From an uncultured Gemmiger sp. (lineage in GTDB: Bacteria > Bacillota > Clostridia > Oscillospirales > Ruminococcaceae), in assembly GCA_944382835.1 (NCBI GenBank), contig CALWNP010000026.1, positions 1-36,241 of the forward strand: a DNA stretch of 36,241 bases. The letters are read 5' to 3'. The position numbers and the translations under genes are program-made. The notes under the pieces were generated by a model, which worked only from the letters and a program-made list of their open reading frames with translations, did not search any database and was not told where the DNA came from. Below, in pieces: positions 15,724 to 22,473 of the stretch; position 1 is the stretch's first letter, and each line of letters begins with the position of its first letter.

Positions 15724-16845
15724 ATGCGTTACTGTAAAAAGTGTACCATGCCCGATACCCGGCCCGGCATCACCTTTGACGCCGAGGGCGTCTGCAGCGC
15801 CTGCCGCCACTACGAAAACCGCAAAAACATCGACTGGGATGCCCGGTTCAAGGAGTTTGAACAATTCTGCGACAAATACCGCGGCATGAACGGCCCCGGC
15901 GGCTATGACTGTGCCGTGGCGGTCTCGGGCGGCAAGGACAGCCACTTCCAGGTCTGGATGCTCAAGGAAGTCATGCACATGAACCCCATCCTCTTCAGCG
16001 TGGAGGACAACTTCCCCATGACCCAGGCCGGCATCCACAACCTCAAGAACCTCAGCGAGGAGTTCGGCTGCACCATCATCTCCTGCAAGCCCAACATCAA
16101 GGTCCAGAAGGTGCTGATGCGCAAATTCTTTGAGAAGTACGGCAAGCCCACCTGGTATGTGGACCGTCTGATCTACACCTTCCCGCTGCACATGGCGGCC
16201 AAGTTCAACACCCCCATGCTCTGCTACGGCGAGAACGTCAGCTTTGAGTACGGCGGCAACGCCGACGAGGAGACCTACTCCGCCATGGACCAGATCGAAA
16301 ACGGGGTGGCCGTGGGCTTCCCCATGGAGGAACTGGTGGGGGACGGCGTCACCGAGAAGGACCTGAGCCTGACCCTGGCCCCCTCCGCCGAGGAGCGGGC
16401 CAAGCTGGACCCCTTCTACCTGAGCTACTTTGTGCCCTGGAACAGCTACAAGAACTACCAGATCGCCAAGGCCCACGGCTTCCACGACCTGACCCACGAG
16501 TGGGACCGCACCCACCACGCCGAGAACTTTGACCAGATCGACTCCCGGGCTTACCTGGTCCACTCCTGGCTCAAGTATCCCAAGTTCGGCCACGCCGCCG
16601 CCACCGACTACACCGCCCGCTACATCCGCTACGGCATGATGACCCGGGAGGAGGCCATCCCCATCATCAAGGCCCGAGACGGCAAGCTGGACCCCCTCTG
16701 TGTGCGGGATTTCTGCGACTTCTGCGGTTACACCGAGAGCGAGTTCTGGGCCATCCTGGACAAGTTCTACAACCGGGATCTCTTTGAGAAAAACGAGTAC
16801 GGCGAGTGGGTCCTCAAGCATCCCATCTGGGAGGAGAAGGCGTGA
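15724..16845 (+). CDS. N-acetyl sugar amidotransferase-like PP-loop protein (first copy)
   Basis: The 373-residue protein looks like the WbpG/PseA family of ATP-dependent enzymes that turn an N-acetyl group on a sugar into an acetamidino group using ammonia. Visible features are a Cys4 probable zinc site (Cys4, Cys7, Cys24, Cys27 in CKKCTMPDT and GVCSACRHY) and an ATP-PPase loop SGGKDS at 68-73. CYGENVSFEYGG (middle) and a Cys cluster CDFCGYTESEFW (about 331-342) follow. ATG at 15724 follows AAGGAG. It overlaps the next gene by 4 nt. The family supports amidation chemistry, but the sugar substrate is unknown, since no sugar-nucleotide pathway is adjacent. The HisF/HisH-like pair 2 kb downstream is the likely ammonia source. 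Confidence 0.82.
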   Translation: MRYCKKCTMPDTRPGITFDAEGVCSACRHYENRKNIDWDARFKEFEQFCDKYRGMNGPGGYDCAVAVSGGKDSHFQVWMLKEVMHMNPILFSVEDNFPMTQAGIHNLKNLSEEFGCTIISCKPNIKVQKVLMRKFFEKYGKPTWYVDRLIYTFPLHMAAKFNTPMLCYGENVSFEYGGNADEETYSAMDQIENGVAVGFPMEELVGDGVTEKDLSLTLAPSAEERAKLDPFYLSYFVPWNSYKNYQIAKAHGFHDLTHEWDRTHHAENFDQIDSRAYLVHSWLKYPKFGHAAATDYTARYIRYGMMTREEAIPIIKARDGKLDPLCVRDFCDFCGYTESEFWAILDKFYNRDLFEKNEYGEWVLKHPIWEEKA

Positions 16846-17048
16846 ACCGGGAGGAAAAACTGGCCGCCTATGAGCGGATGCAGGCTGCCGTCCGGGCCGA
16901 GTACGACAGCACCGCCACCAAAATGGCGGAGCTCAAGGCCAAGGGGCGGGAAAAATCTGCCACCTACCGCCAGCTGTTCGCCCGCAAGCTCACCCTGGGG
17001 GAGCTGCTGAGCTGGTACAAAACCTACGACCTGGCCGATGACAACTAA
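16842..17048 (+). CDS. Small charged helical protein, unknown function
   Basis: This gene encodes 68 residues from a GTG that overlaps the stop of the upstream amidotransferase (GTGA, 16842-16845), with GAGGAG 5 nt before it. The overlap and binding site make translational coupling likely. The protein is rich in Lys, Glu, Arg and Ala and should be mostly alpha-helical (KLAAYERMQAAVRAEYDS, then KMAELKAKGREKSATY). It ends in a more hydrophobic GELLSWYKTYDL stretch. I do not recognise a family. It may be an accessory subunit of the PP-loop enzyme, but position is the only evidence. Confidence 0.65.
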   Translation: MNREEKLAAYERMQAAVRAEYDSTATKMAELKAKGREKSATYRQLFARKLTLGELLSWYKTYDLADDN

Positions 17049-17064
17049 GGACAAAGGAGAAACT

Positions 17065-17367
17065 ATGGTCAAACATCTGATCCTCTGGCAGCTCCGGGAT
17101 GAGCTGACCGATTCCGAAAAACAGACCGTCAAGGCCGAGATCAAGGCCGGGCTGGAGGGCCTGGCCGGCAAGATCCCCGGCCTGGTGGAGATCCATGTCC
17201 AGACCGACTGCCTGCCCACCTCCAACGCCGACCTGCTGCTGGATTCCACCTTCACCGATGCGGCCGCCCTCCAGGGCTACTCGGTCCATCCCGACCACCT
17301 GGCGGTGGCCAACGGCAAGGTGCGCCCCAACACCAAGTCACGCACCTGCATGGATTTTGAGGTCTGA
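17065..17367 (+). CDS. Dabb-family (stress-responsive alpha/beta barrel) protein
   Basis: This 100-residue protein has the features of a Dabb ferredoxin-like domain. It begins MVKHLILWQLRDE and contains KIPGLVEIHVQTD and DLLLDSTFTDAAALQGY, with the characteristic late YSVHPDHLAVAN segment. Dabb proteins usually form dimers with a central barrel; some bind small ligands and many have no assigned role. ATG at 17065 follows AAAGGAG and lies 16 nt after the small upstream gene, so it is probably the last gene of the first amidotransferase unit. The next promoter begins 5 nt after its stop. A link to sugar amidation is untested. Confidence 0.8.
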   Translation: MVKHLILWQLRDELTDSEKQTVKAEIKAGLEGLAGKIPGLVEIHVQTDCLPTSNADLLLDSTFTDAAALQGYSVHPDHLAVANGKVRPNTKSRTCMDFEV

Positions 17368-17372
17368 CCCCC

Positions 17373-17401
17373 TTGCAAATGACCGGGGAATGTGCTATAA
17401 T
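17373..17401 (+). promoter_or_regulatory. Promoter of amidotransferase-hisF-hisH unit
   Basis: TTGCAA (17373-17378) and a perfect TATAAT (17396-17401) are 17 bp apart. The predicted start, near 17408, lies just before a strong stem-loop. Confidence 0.87.
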
Positions 17402-17424
17402 CCCCATGTATAAACGGCAAGGAT

Positions 17425-17464
17425 GCCGCACCGACAGGGGTACTGTCGGTGCGGCCCTTTTCGT
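17425..17464 (+). terminator. Terminator or attenuator in the leader of the second unit
   Basis: A perfect 13-bp stem (17425-17437 with 17443-17455, 5-nt loop) is followed by CCTTTTCGTTT. It lies downstream of the TATAAT promoter and upstream of the ribosome binding site. It can therefore end read-through from the first unit, and it must also be passed by transcripts starting at the new promoter. Confidence 0.7.
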
Positions 17465-17502
17465 TTACCGCTTGCTATGGTGATAATGGAGTGAGAAAAA
17501 CT

Positions 17503-18876
17503 ATGGAAAAAATGCCGCGCTATGTCGAGATCGACTATGCCAAGTATGCCCCCGACCTGCCGCTGGAACAGCGGGAGGCCTACTACGGGCTGCCAAAAGA
17601 AGTCAAATTCTGCAAAGAATGTGTCATGAGCAACCAGAAGCCCAACTCCTGCTACGAGTTTGAGCACACCATCCATTCCAAAAAGAAGACGATGGTCATT
17701 CAGGAGGACGGGGTCTGCGATGCCTGCCACGCCTGCCACAACAAGGCCAACGGCCACATCGACTGGGCCCTGCGGGAAAAGGAACTGCGGGAGCTCTGCG
17801 ACCAGTACCGCAAGAACGACGGCAGCTACGACTGCCTGGTGCCCGGCTCCGGCGGCAAGGACAGCTTCTACGCTGCCCATCTGCTGCGCTACAAGTACGG
17901 CATGCACCCCCTGACCGTCACCTGGGCGCCTCACATCTACACCCCCTGGGGCTGGCAGAACATGCAGGCCTGGATTCACGCCGGCTTTGACAACTATCTC
18001 TGCACCCCCAACGGCATGACCCACCGTCTGCTGACCCGTCTGGCCACCGAAAACCTCTTCCATCCCTTCCAGCCCTTCATCCTGGGGCAGAAGCAGCTGG
18101 CCCCCAAGATGGCGGCCAAGTTCGGCATCCCCCTGGTCTTCTACGGCGAGAACGAGGCCGAGTTCGGCAACCCCATCGCCGACAACAACAGCGCGCTGCG
18201 GGATGAGCATTTCTTCTCGGTGAACGATTACGACCATATCTATCTGGGCGGCGTCAGCCTGCGCCAGCTGGAGGAGGACTACAAGGTGGACAAGGCCGAC
18301 CTGGCCATCTACCTGCCCTCCGAAACCTCCAACCTGGAAAAGAACCATGTCCAGGTGCGGTATCTGGGCTACTACGAGAAGTGGCATCCCCAGGGCGCCT
18401 ACTACTACGCGGTGGAGCACGGTGGCTTCCGCCCCGCCCCCGAGCGCACCCAGGGCACCTACTCCAAGTACAACTCCATCGATGACAAGATCGACGACTT
18501 CTTCTACTACACCACCTATATCAAGTACGGCATCGGCCGCACCACCTACGACGCTGCCCAGGAAATCCGCAACGAGGAGATCACCCTGGAAGAAGGCAAG
18601 GCCCTCTGCAAGCGGTTCGACGGCGAGTACCCCGACCGTTTCGAGAAGGAGATCATGGATTATCTCTCGCTGGATCCCCAGCACTTCCCCTGGGCCAGCC
18701 AGCTCTTTGAGCAGCCGATGATGGACCGGGAGTACTTCATGCACCTGGCCGACCGGTTCCGCTCTCCCCACCTCTGGAAGTGGGAGGACGGCATGTGGAA
18801 GCTGCGCTACACCCCCTATGAGGGGGACAGCGAGGTGCTTTGGGGCGATCCCAAGGGTACCCACCACGAAATCTGA
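17503..18876 (+). CDS. N-acetyl sugar amidotransferase-like PP-loop protein (second copy)
   Basis: The 457-residue protein belongs to the same broad WbpG/PseA-like family as the gene at 15724 but is clearly different: it is longer at the N-terminus and diverged throughout. It has a probable zinc site (Cys37, Cys40, Cys72, Cys75, with Cys78 nearby) and a PP-loop SGGKDS at 116-121 within PGSGGKDSFYAA. A substrate-side segment reads FYGENEAEFGNP. Predicted reaction: ATP-dependent amidation of an N-acetylated sugar with ammonia from HisH/HisF. ATG at 17503 follows GGAGTGAG; in-frame upstream codons lie inside the leader hairpin and were rejected. It is first in a unit with the hisF- and hisH-like genes 12 nt downstream. 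Confidence 0.83.
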   Translation: MEKMPRYVEIDYAKYAPDLPLEQREAYYGLPKEVKFCKECVMSNQKPNSCYEFEHTIHSKKKTMVIQEDGVCDACHACHNKANGHIDWALREKELRELCDQYRKNDGSYDCLVPGSGGKDSFYAAHLLRYKYGMHPLTVTWAPHIYTPWGWQNMQAWIHAGFDNYLCTPNGMTHRLLTRLATENLFHPFQPFILGQKQLAPKMAAKFGIPLVFYGENEAEFGNPIADNNSALRDEHFFSVNDYDHIYLGGVSLRQLEEDYKVDKADLAIYLPSETSNLEKNHVQVRYLGYYEKWHPQGAYYYAVEHGGFRPAPERTQGTYSKYNSIDDKIDDFFYYTTYIKYGIGRTTYDAAQEIRNEEITLEEGKALCKRFDGEYPDRFEKEIMDYLSLDPQHFPWASQLFEQPMMDREYFMHLADRFRSPHLWKWEDGMWKLRYTPYEGDSEVLWGDPKGTHHEI

Positions 18877-18888
18877 GGAGGCGGCATC

Positions 18889-19662
18889 ATGGCAAAAAAG
18901 ATCCGCCTGATTGCCCGGCTGGATGTCAAGGGCAGCAACCTGGTCAAGGGCATCCAGCTGGAAGGGCTGCGCAAGCTGGGCGACCCCAACCACTTCGCCC
19001 GGGAATACTACGAGCAGGGCATTGATGAACTGCTCTACATCGATATTGTGGCCAGCCTGTACAACCGCAACAACCTCTCCGACATCGTCCGCAAGACGGT
19101 GCAGGAGGTCTATGTGCCGGTCTGCGTGGGCGGCGGCCTGCGCAGTGTGGAGGACGTGCGGGCCATCCTGTCCGCCGGCGCCGACAAGGCGGCCATCAAC
19201 ACCGCCGCCGTCAAGCGCCCCGAGCTGATCTCGGAGGTGGCGGCGGCCTTCGGCAGCCAGTGCATGGTGCTCTCCATCCAGGCCAAGCGCAGCGGCCCCG
19301 GCCGCTGGGAGGCCTATTATGACAACGGCCGCGCCCATTCCGGCTACGATGTGGTGGAATGGGCCAAGCGGGGCGTGGAACTGGGGGCAGGGGAGATCCT
19401 GCTCACCAGCGTGGACAACGAGGGCCTGCAGCGGGGCATGGATCTGGAACTGATCCGTGCGGTGAGCCAGGCCGTGGATGTCCCGGTGATCTGCGGCGGC
19501 GGTGTGGGCTGTGCGGCCGACGCCGTGGCCGGTGCCAAGGCCGGGGCTGACGCCATCGCCTGTGCGGCGGTGCTGCATTACGGCAAGGAGACGGTTTCGG
19601 GGCTCAAGACAGCCCTGCGGGCCGCCGGAGTGGAGGTGCGCCATGAAAGTGACCGTCATTGA
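18889..19662 (+). CDS. hisF: HisF-family subunit, probable ammonia-channel partner of the amidotransferase
   Basis: This 257-residue (beta/alpha)8 protein is homologous to the cyclase subunit of imidazole glycerol phosphate synthase. It has the N-terminal LDVKG (Asp12 equals catalytic Asp11 of HisF) and the phosphate-site loops VGGGLRS and CGGGVG, plus [14 protein letters not shown]. The second catalytic Asp of HisF (Asp130, in IDAKR) is Gln131 here (SIQAKR), so histidine-pathway cyclase activity is doubtful. HisF-like proteins beside WbpG-type enzymes (HisF2/AglZ type) deliver ammonia for acetamidino-sugar formation. The strong AGGAGG overlaps the upstream stop region, and the gene overlaps the hisH-like start by 20 nt. 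The symbol is the family name only. Confidence 0.82.
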   Translation: MAKKIRLIARLDVKGSNLVKGIQLEGLRKLGDPNHFAREYYEQGIDELLYIDIVASLYNRNNLSDIVRKTVQEVYVPVCVGGGLRSVEDVRAILSAGADKAAINTAAVKRPELISEVAAAFGSQCMVLSIQAKRSGPGRWEAYYDNGRAHSGYDVVEWAKRGVELGAGEILLTSVDNEGLQRGMDLELIRAVSQAVDVPVICGGGVGCAADAVAGAKAGADAIACAAVLHYGKETVSGLKTALRAAGVEVRHESDRH

Positions 19663-20296
19663 TTACGGCTTGTCCAACCTCTTCAGCGTCCAGCGGGCCT
19701 TCACCCATCTGGGCGCCGAGGTGGAGGTGGTCAACCAGCCCCAGCAGGTGCAGGAGGCTTCGGCCCTGGTGCTGCCGGGGGTGGGCGCCTTCCAGGACGG
19801 CATGGACGGCCTGGCCAAGCTGGGCCTGATCCAGCCCATCCGGGACAAGGCCGCCGCCGGTACCCCGCTGCTGGGCATCTGCCTGGGAATGCAGATGCTC
19901 TTTGACGAATCTGAAGAGTTCGGCCTCCACCAGGGGCTGGGCCTGATCCCCGGCCGGGTGGTGCGGATCCCGTCGGTGGACACTGACAACGCGCCCCAGC
20001 GGGTGCCCCACATCGGGTGGGACCCACTGCTGCCGGCGCAGGGGCGGACGGATTTTGGGGGCAGCGCCCTGGCGGGGCTGCATCCCGGAGAAGAGTGCTA
20101 TTTCATCCACAGCTATGAGGCCAAGCCCACCCGGGAGACCGACCGGCTGGCCGATACCCTCTATGGCGGGCGGCGTGTCTGTGCGGCAGCCGCCTGCGGC
20201 AGTGTGCTGGGGGTCCAGTTCCATCCCGAAAAATCCGGCCCGGTGGGGCTGGAGATCCTGCGGGGCTGGCTGGCCCAGTGCGAAGGGCGGGCCTGA
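19643..20296 (+). CDS. hisH: HisH-family class I glutaminase subunit
   Basis: This 217-residue glutamine amidotransferase resembles HisH and should hydrolyse glutamine and pass ammonia into the HisF-like barrel. The catalytic triad is intact: nucleophile Cys80 (GICLGMQ), His194 and Glu196 (QFHPEKS). The oxyanion strand PGVGAF (45-50) and the HisF-interface signature VPHIGWD are also present. ATG at 19643 lies inside the end of the hisF-like gene, a typical coupled arrangement. No hisA, hisI, hisB or other histidine gene is nearby, and the partner is a PP-loop amidotransferase, so a role in sugar amidation is favoured over histidine synthesis. The symbol reflects family only. Confidence 0.85.
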   Translation: MKVTVIDYGLSNLFSVQRAFTHLGAEVEVVNQPQQVQEASALVLPGVGAFQDGMDGLAKLGLIQPIRDKAAAGTPLLGICLGMQMLFDESEEFGLHQGLGLIPGRVVRIPSVDTDNAPQRVPHIGWDPLLPAQGRTDFGGSALAGLHPGEECYFIHSYEAKPTRETDRLADTLYGGRRVCAAAACGSVLGVQFHPEKSGPVGLEILRGWLAQCEGRA

Positions 20297-20328
20297 AGAG
20301 ATTTTTTTGAGTTTTTTTGAAAAAATGC

Positions 20329-20357
20329 TTGACTTTCTCACGATCATCTGGTATAGT
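20329..20357 (+). promoter_or_regulatory. tRNA-Val promoter
   Basis: TTGACT (20329-20334) and TATAGT (20352-20357) are 17 bp apart. The mature tRNA begins 17 nt after the -10 box. Confidence 0.88.
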
Positions 20358-20373
20358 AAACAAGTCGTGAGAC

Positions 20374-20449
20374 GCGCGGTTAGCTCAGCTGGTAGAGCAT
20401 CTGCTTGACGTGCAGGAGGTCACAGGTTCGAGTCCTGTACCGCGCACCA
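20374..20449 (+). tRNA. tRNA-Val (anticodon GAC)
   Basis: The 76-nt gene has a 7-bp acceptor stem (GCGCGGT with ACCGCGC), a D arm (GCTC/GAGC) and an anticodon arm TCTGC-TTGACGT-GCAGG. The T arm is ACAGG-TTCGAGT-CCTGT. The anticodon loop places GAC at positions 34-36, reading GUC and GUU valine codons. The 3' CCA is encoded (20447-20449). It is monocistronic, between its own promoter and a UUCG-loop terminator. Confidence 0.97.
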
Positions 20450-20453
20450 AAAC

Positions 20454-20486
20454 AAAGACCCCGGAACTTCGGTTCCGGGGTCTTTT
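20454..20486 (+). terminator. tRNA-Val terminator
   Basis: A perfect 14-bp stem (20454-20467 with 20472-20485) is closed by a TTCG tetraloop and ends in TCTTTTC, 5 nt after the tRNA. Confidence 0.92.
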
Positions 20487-20505
20487 CTTGCTGCCTGGAC
20501 CACAC

Positions 20506-20535
20506 AAAAAGGCCCCGGTCCCTGGGGACCGGGGC
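20506..20535 (-). terminator. Terminator of the CAP-domain gene
   Basis: An 11-bp inverted repeat (20512-20522 with 20525-20535) reads on the minus strand into CTTTTTG (complement of 20506-20510). It ends the minus-strand gene 9 nt after its stop and sits end to end with the tRNA terminator. Confidence 0.88.
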
Positions 20536-20543
20536 ATGACAGA

Positions 20544-22259
20544 TCAATGGCAGATGGGGCAGGGGGTGTAGCCGATGTTGACGGCGTCCTGCAGCAGCAG
20601 GGGCACGCTGCGCTTGCTGCCCATACCGGCGCAACCGCCGACGTGGTAGCTGTTGTCATTGGCCACCACATAGACCATCTGGCCCTGGGTGGGGGCCAGG
20701 CCAAAGCTGTTGAGGATGGTGTTGAACTCGGCGGATTTGGAGATGCCGTACATGAGGGCTTCCCGCTTCATCCCGTCCTTCAGGCGGCTGACCCAGTCCG
20801 CCAGCCCCTGCTTGTCGGGGGTGCGGTCCAGGAAGACGCGGTAGAGCAGGGTGACAAATTCCTCATCCGAAAGATTCTTTTTCTCCATCTCGGGGGAGAA
20901 GAAGAAGCCGTACCCCACCTGTTCGGGGGTGTTCACCCCGTTCAGGATGGCGGAGGTCCAGTTGTTCAGGCCGTTGACATCGGGGGTGCGGGAGAGGGCG
21001 ATGCTGTACAGCCGGGAGACAAAGCCGGTGACGCCGGCGTTCTGATCCCGGGCTTCGGTCAGAGCCACCGAGCCGCGGATGATGCCGGCATTGCTGCAGA
21101 TCTGGGAGAACTCGTTGGATTCGGCAAAGCCCCGGAAGATGTAGGTGCGGGAGAACCCGGTCTTGAGGTTGTTCAGCCAGTTGTTCATTCCGCCCTGGTC
21201 GGCCTCCCGGTTCAGCATGGTCCGGTAGAGGATCTGGATGAAGGTGGTGTCGGAGGTCTTCTTGTTGAGGAACTCGTCGCTGAAGAAGAAGCCCTGGGCC
21301 GCCTGGGCGCCGGAGTTCTTTCCGGTGGTGATGGCGGTGTACCAGTTGGCCAGGCCGCTCACGTCGGGGGAGCGCTCCAGCACCAGCTCATACAGCCGGA
21401 TGACGAAGTTCTTGACCAGAAGCTGGGCGTCGGTGCCGGCGGCCTCGGAGATGACGGTGCTGGTGGTGGTGCCGGAGTAGGCGTACTGGCCGTTGCCGGT
21501 GCCGCTGGTAAAGTTCTGGGACCAATAGTACCCGTAGGTGGTGCCGTCCACCTGGGCCATGGAGACTGCCATGGTGGTGTAGCCGGGGTTGAGGATGTTG
21601 GCGCGGTGACCCGGCGAGTTCATCCAGAGGTTGACCACCTGCTCGGCGGTGCGGGAGCCGGCGGCGATGTTCTCACCGCCCAGCCGCACCCCGCTAGGGT
21701 AGGCACTGAAGCAGTCCTGCCCGTTGGGGCGGGTGTGGCTGAAGGACACGGTGCACTCGGCGGCACGCAGGGCGGCGGTCTGCTCCAGGGTGGAATCCCA
21801 GCTCAGGGGATTCAGCCCGTACTGGGCCCGGATCTGGTTGACCAGGGTCAGCACCTTGTGGGCCTCGTCATAGTGGAAGGTGGCGGTGATGGAGGCGGGC
21901 ACCATCCGGGAGTTGGGGTCCAGCAGGGAAGACCCCGAGGTGCCTGCCTCAAAGGTGGACTGGGAACCCTCTTCCCCCACCACACCGGTCAGCTCCTCCT
22001 CCGTCACGGGGGCGGGCTGGGGCGTCTGCTCCGCCGCGGCCTCGGGCTGGACGGCGGGAACTTCCACGCTCTCGGAAACCGGAGCCGGCTGCGGGGTGGC
22101 AGCGGGCTCGGTGACCGGGGCAGATTCTTCCTCCAGCAGGATGCCCTCGGTCTGGGGCAGCGCGGACTCGGGGGTGGCGGCGGCCAGGGCACCGGTGGAC
22201 AGGGACAGGGCCAGGGCACCGGTCAGAACCAGGGAAACAAAGCGACGTCTGGGATACAA
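20544..22259 (-). CDS. Secreted CAP-domain protein with DUF4214-like repeats and Cys/His tail
   Basis: The 571-residue predicted exported protein starts with a signal peptide (RRR, then a Leu/Ala core ending near ALAAA at about 27). A Pro/Glu/Ala-rich linker runs to about 120. A CAP (SCP/YkwD-like) domain covers about 130-255, with His175 (FSHTRP), Glu196 (GENIAAG) and His218 (SPGHRANIL), the residues that line the CAP cavity. Two repeats of about 105 residues follow (about 283-385 and 411-515), resembling DUF4214: each has RLY near the start, S/TPD..GL.NW, FFFS and YR..L.R. The tail (538-571) has Cys543, Cys567, Cys570 and His571 in GYTPCPICH, probably a metal site. A TTG start is chosen from ribosome binding site spacing. 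The role is unknown, probably at the cell surface. Confidence 0.85.
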   Translation of the reverse strand: MYPRRRFVSLVLTGALALSLSTGALAAATPESALPQTEGILLEEESAPVTEPAATPQPAPVSESVEVPAVQPEAAAEQTPQPAPVTEEELTGVVGEEGSQSTFEAGTSGSSLLDPNSRMVPASITATFHYDEAHKVLTLVNQIRAQYGLNPLSWDSTLEQTAALRAAECTVSFSHTRPNGQDCFSAYPSGVRLGGENIAAGSRTAEQVVNLWMNSPGHRANILNPGYTTMAVSMAQVDGTTYGYYWSQNFTSGTGNGQYAYSGTTTSTVISEAAGTDAQLLVKNFVIRLYELVLERSPDVSGLANWYTAITTGKNSGAQAAQGFFFSDEFLNKKTSDTTFIQILYRTMLNREADQGGMNNWLNNLKTGFSRTYIFRGFAESNEFSQICSNAGIIRGSVALTEARDQNAGVTGFVSRLYSIALSRTPDVNGLNNWTSAILNGVNTPEQVGYGFFFSPEMEKKNLSDEEFVTLLYRVFLDRTPDKQGLADWVSRLKDGMKREALMYGISKSAEFNTILNSFGLAPTQGQMVYVVANDNSYHVGGCAGMGSKRSVPLLLQDAVNIGYTPCPICH

Positions 22260-22268
22260 AATCACATT

Positions 22269-22273
22269 CCTCC
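22269..22273 (-). promoter_or_regulatory. Ribosome binding site that sets a TTG start
   Basis: GGAGG on the minus strand lies 9 nt before TTG (22257-22259) but only 3 nt before an in-frame GTG (22263-22265). The frame continues upstream to an ATG at 22320-22322 that overlaps the -10 box and so cannot be the start of this transcript. Confidence 0.7.
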
Positions 22274-22289
22274 TTTTTGGGGTCTTTGG

Positions 22290-22305
22290 GCCGGAAAGGT
22301 CCGGC
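22290..22305 (-). other. Stem-loop at the 5' end of the CAP-gene mRNA
   Basis: A perfect 6-bp stem (GCCGGA / TCCGGC) with a 4-nt loop lies 15 nt after the -10 box, at about +10 of the transcript and well upstream of the ribosome binding site. No T-run follows. Confidence 0.5.
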
Positions 22306-22320
22306 AAAATGATTACTTCC

Positions 22321-22350
22321 ATTATAGAAAGGGCGCCCCACAGGTGTCAA
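22321..22350 (-). promoter_or_regulatory. CAP-gene promoter
   Basis: On the minus strand a perfect TTGACA (complement of 22345-22350) and a perfect TATAAT (complement of 22321-22326) are 18 bp apart. It is divergent from the ruvC promoter. Confidence 0.88.
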
Positions 22351-22414
22351 TCAAGGGCCGGGGGTCAAAACAGAGAAAAACGCCATGAAATTTCTGTGGA
22401 ACCTGCTGCCTTCC

Positions 22415-22443
22415 TTGCCCGGAAATGGGTTTTGTGGTATACT
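22415..22443 (+). promoter_or_regulatory. ruvCAB operon promoter
   Basis: TTGCCC (22415-22420) and TATACT (22438-22443) are 17 bp apart, about 30 nt before ruvC. It is the only clear promoter I find for the run of genes from ruvC to the CvpA-family gene. Confidence 0.75.
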
Positions 22444-22473
22444 AGTACGGTTAATCTGGGGAGGTGTAGGGAT

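Noticed and set aside
18889-20296. HisF and HisH read as histidine biosynthesis genes
   Set aside because: No other histidine gene is present, the second HisF catalytic Asp is Gln, and the pair follows a WbpG-type PP-loop gene in one transcription unit.
20297-20320. Two T7 runs after the hisH-like gene as a terminator
   Set aside because: Only a 5-bp GGCCC/GGGCC pairing with a long loop (20272-20293) precedes them, about 9 nt before the first T-run, so the stem is too weak and misplaced to call.
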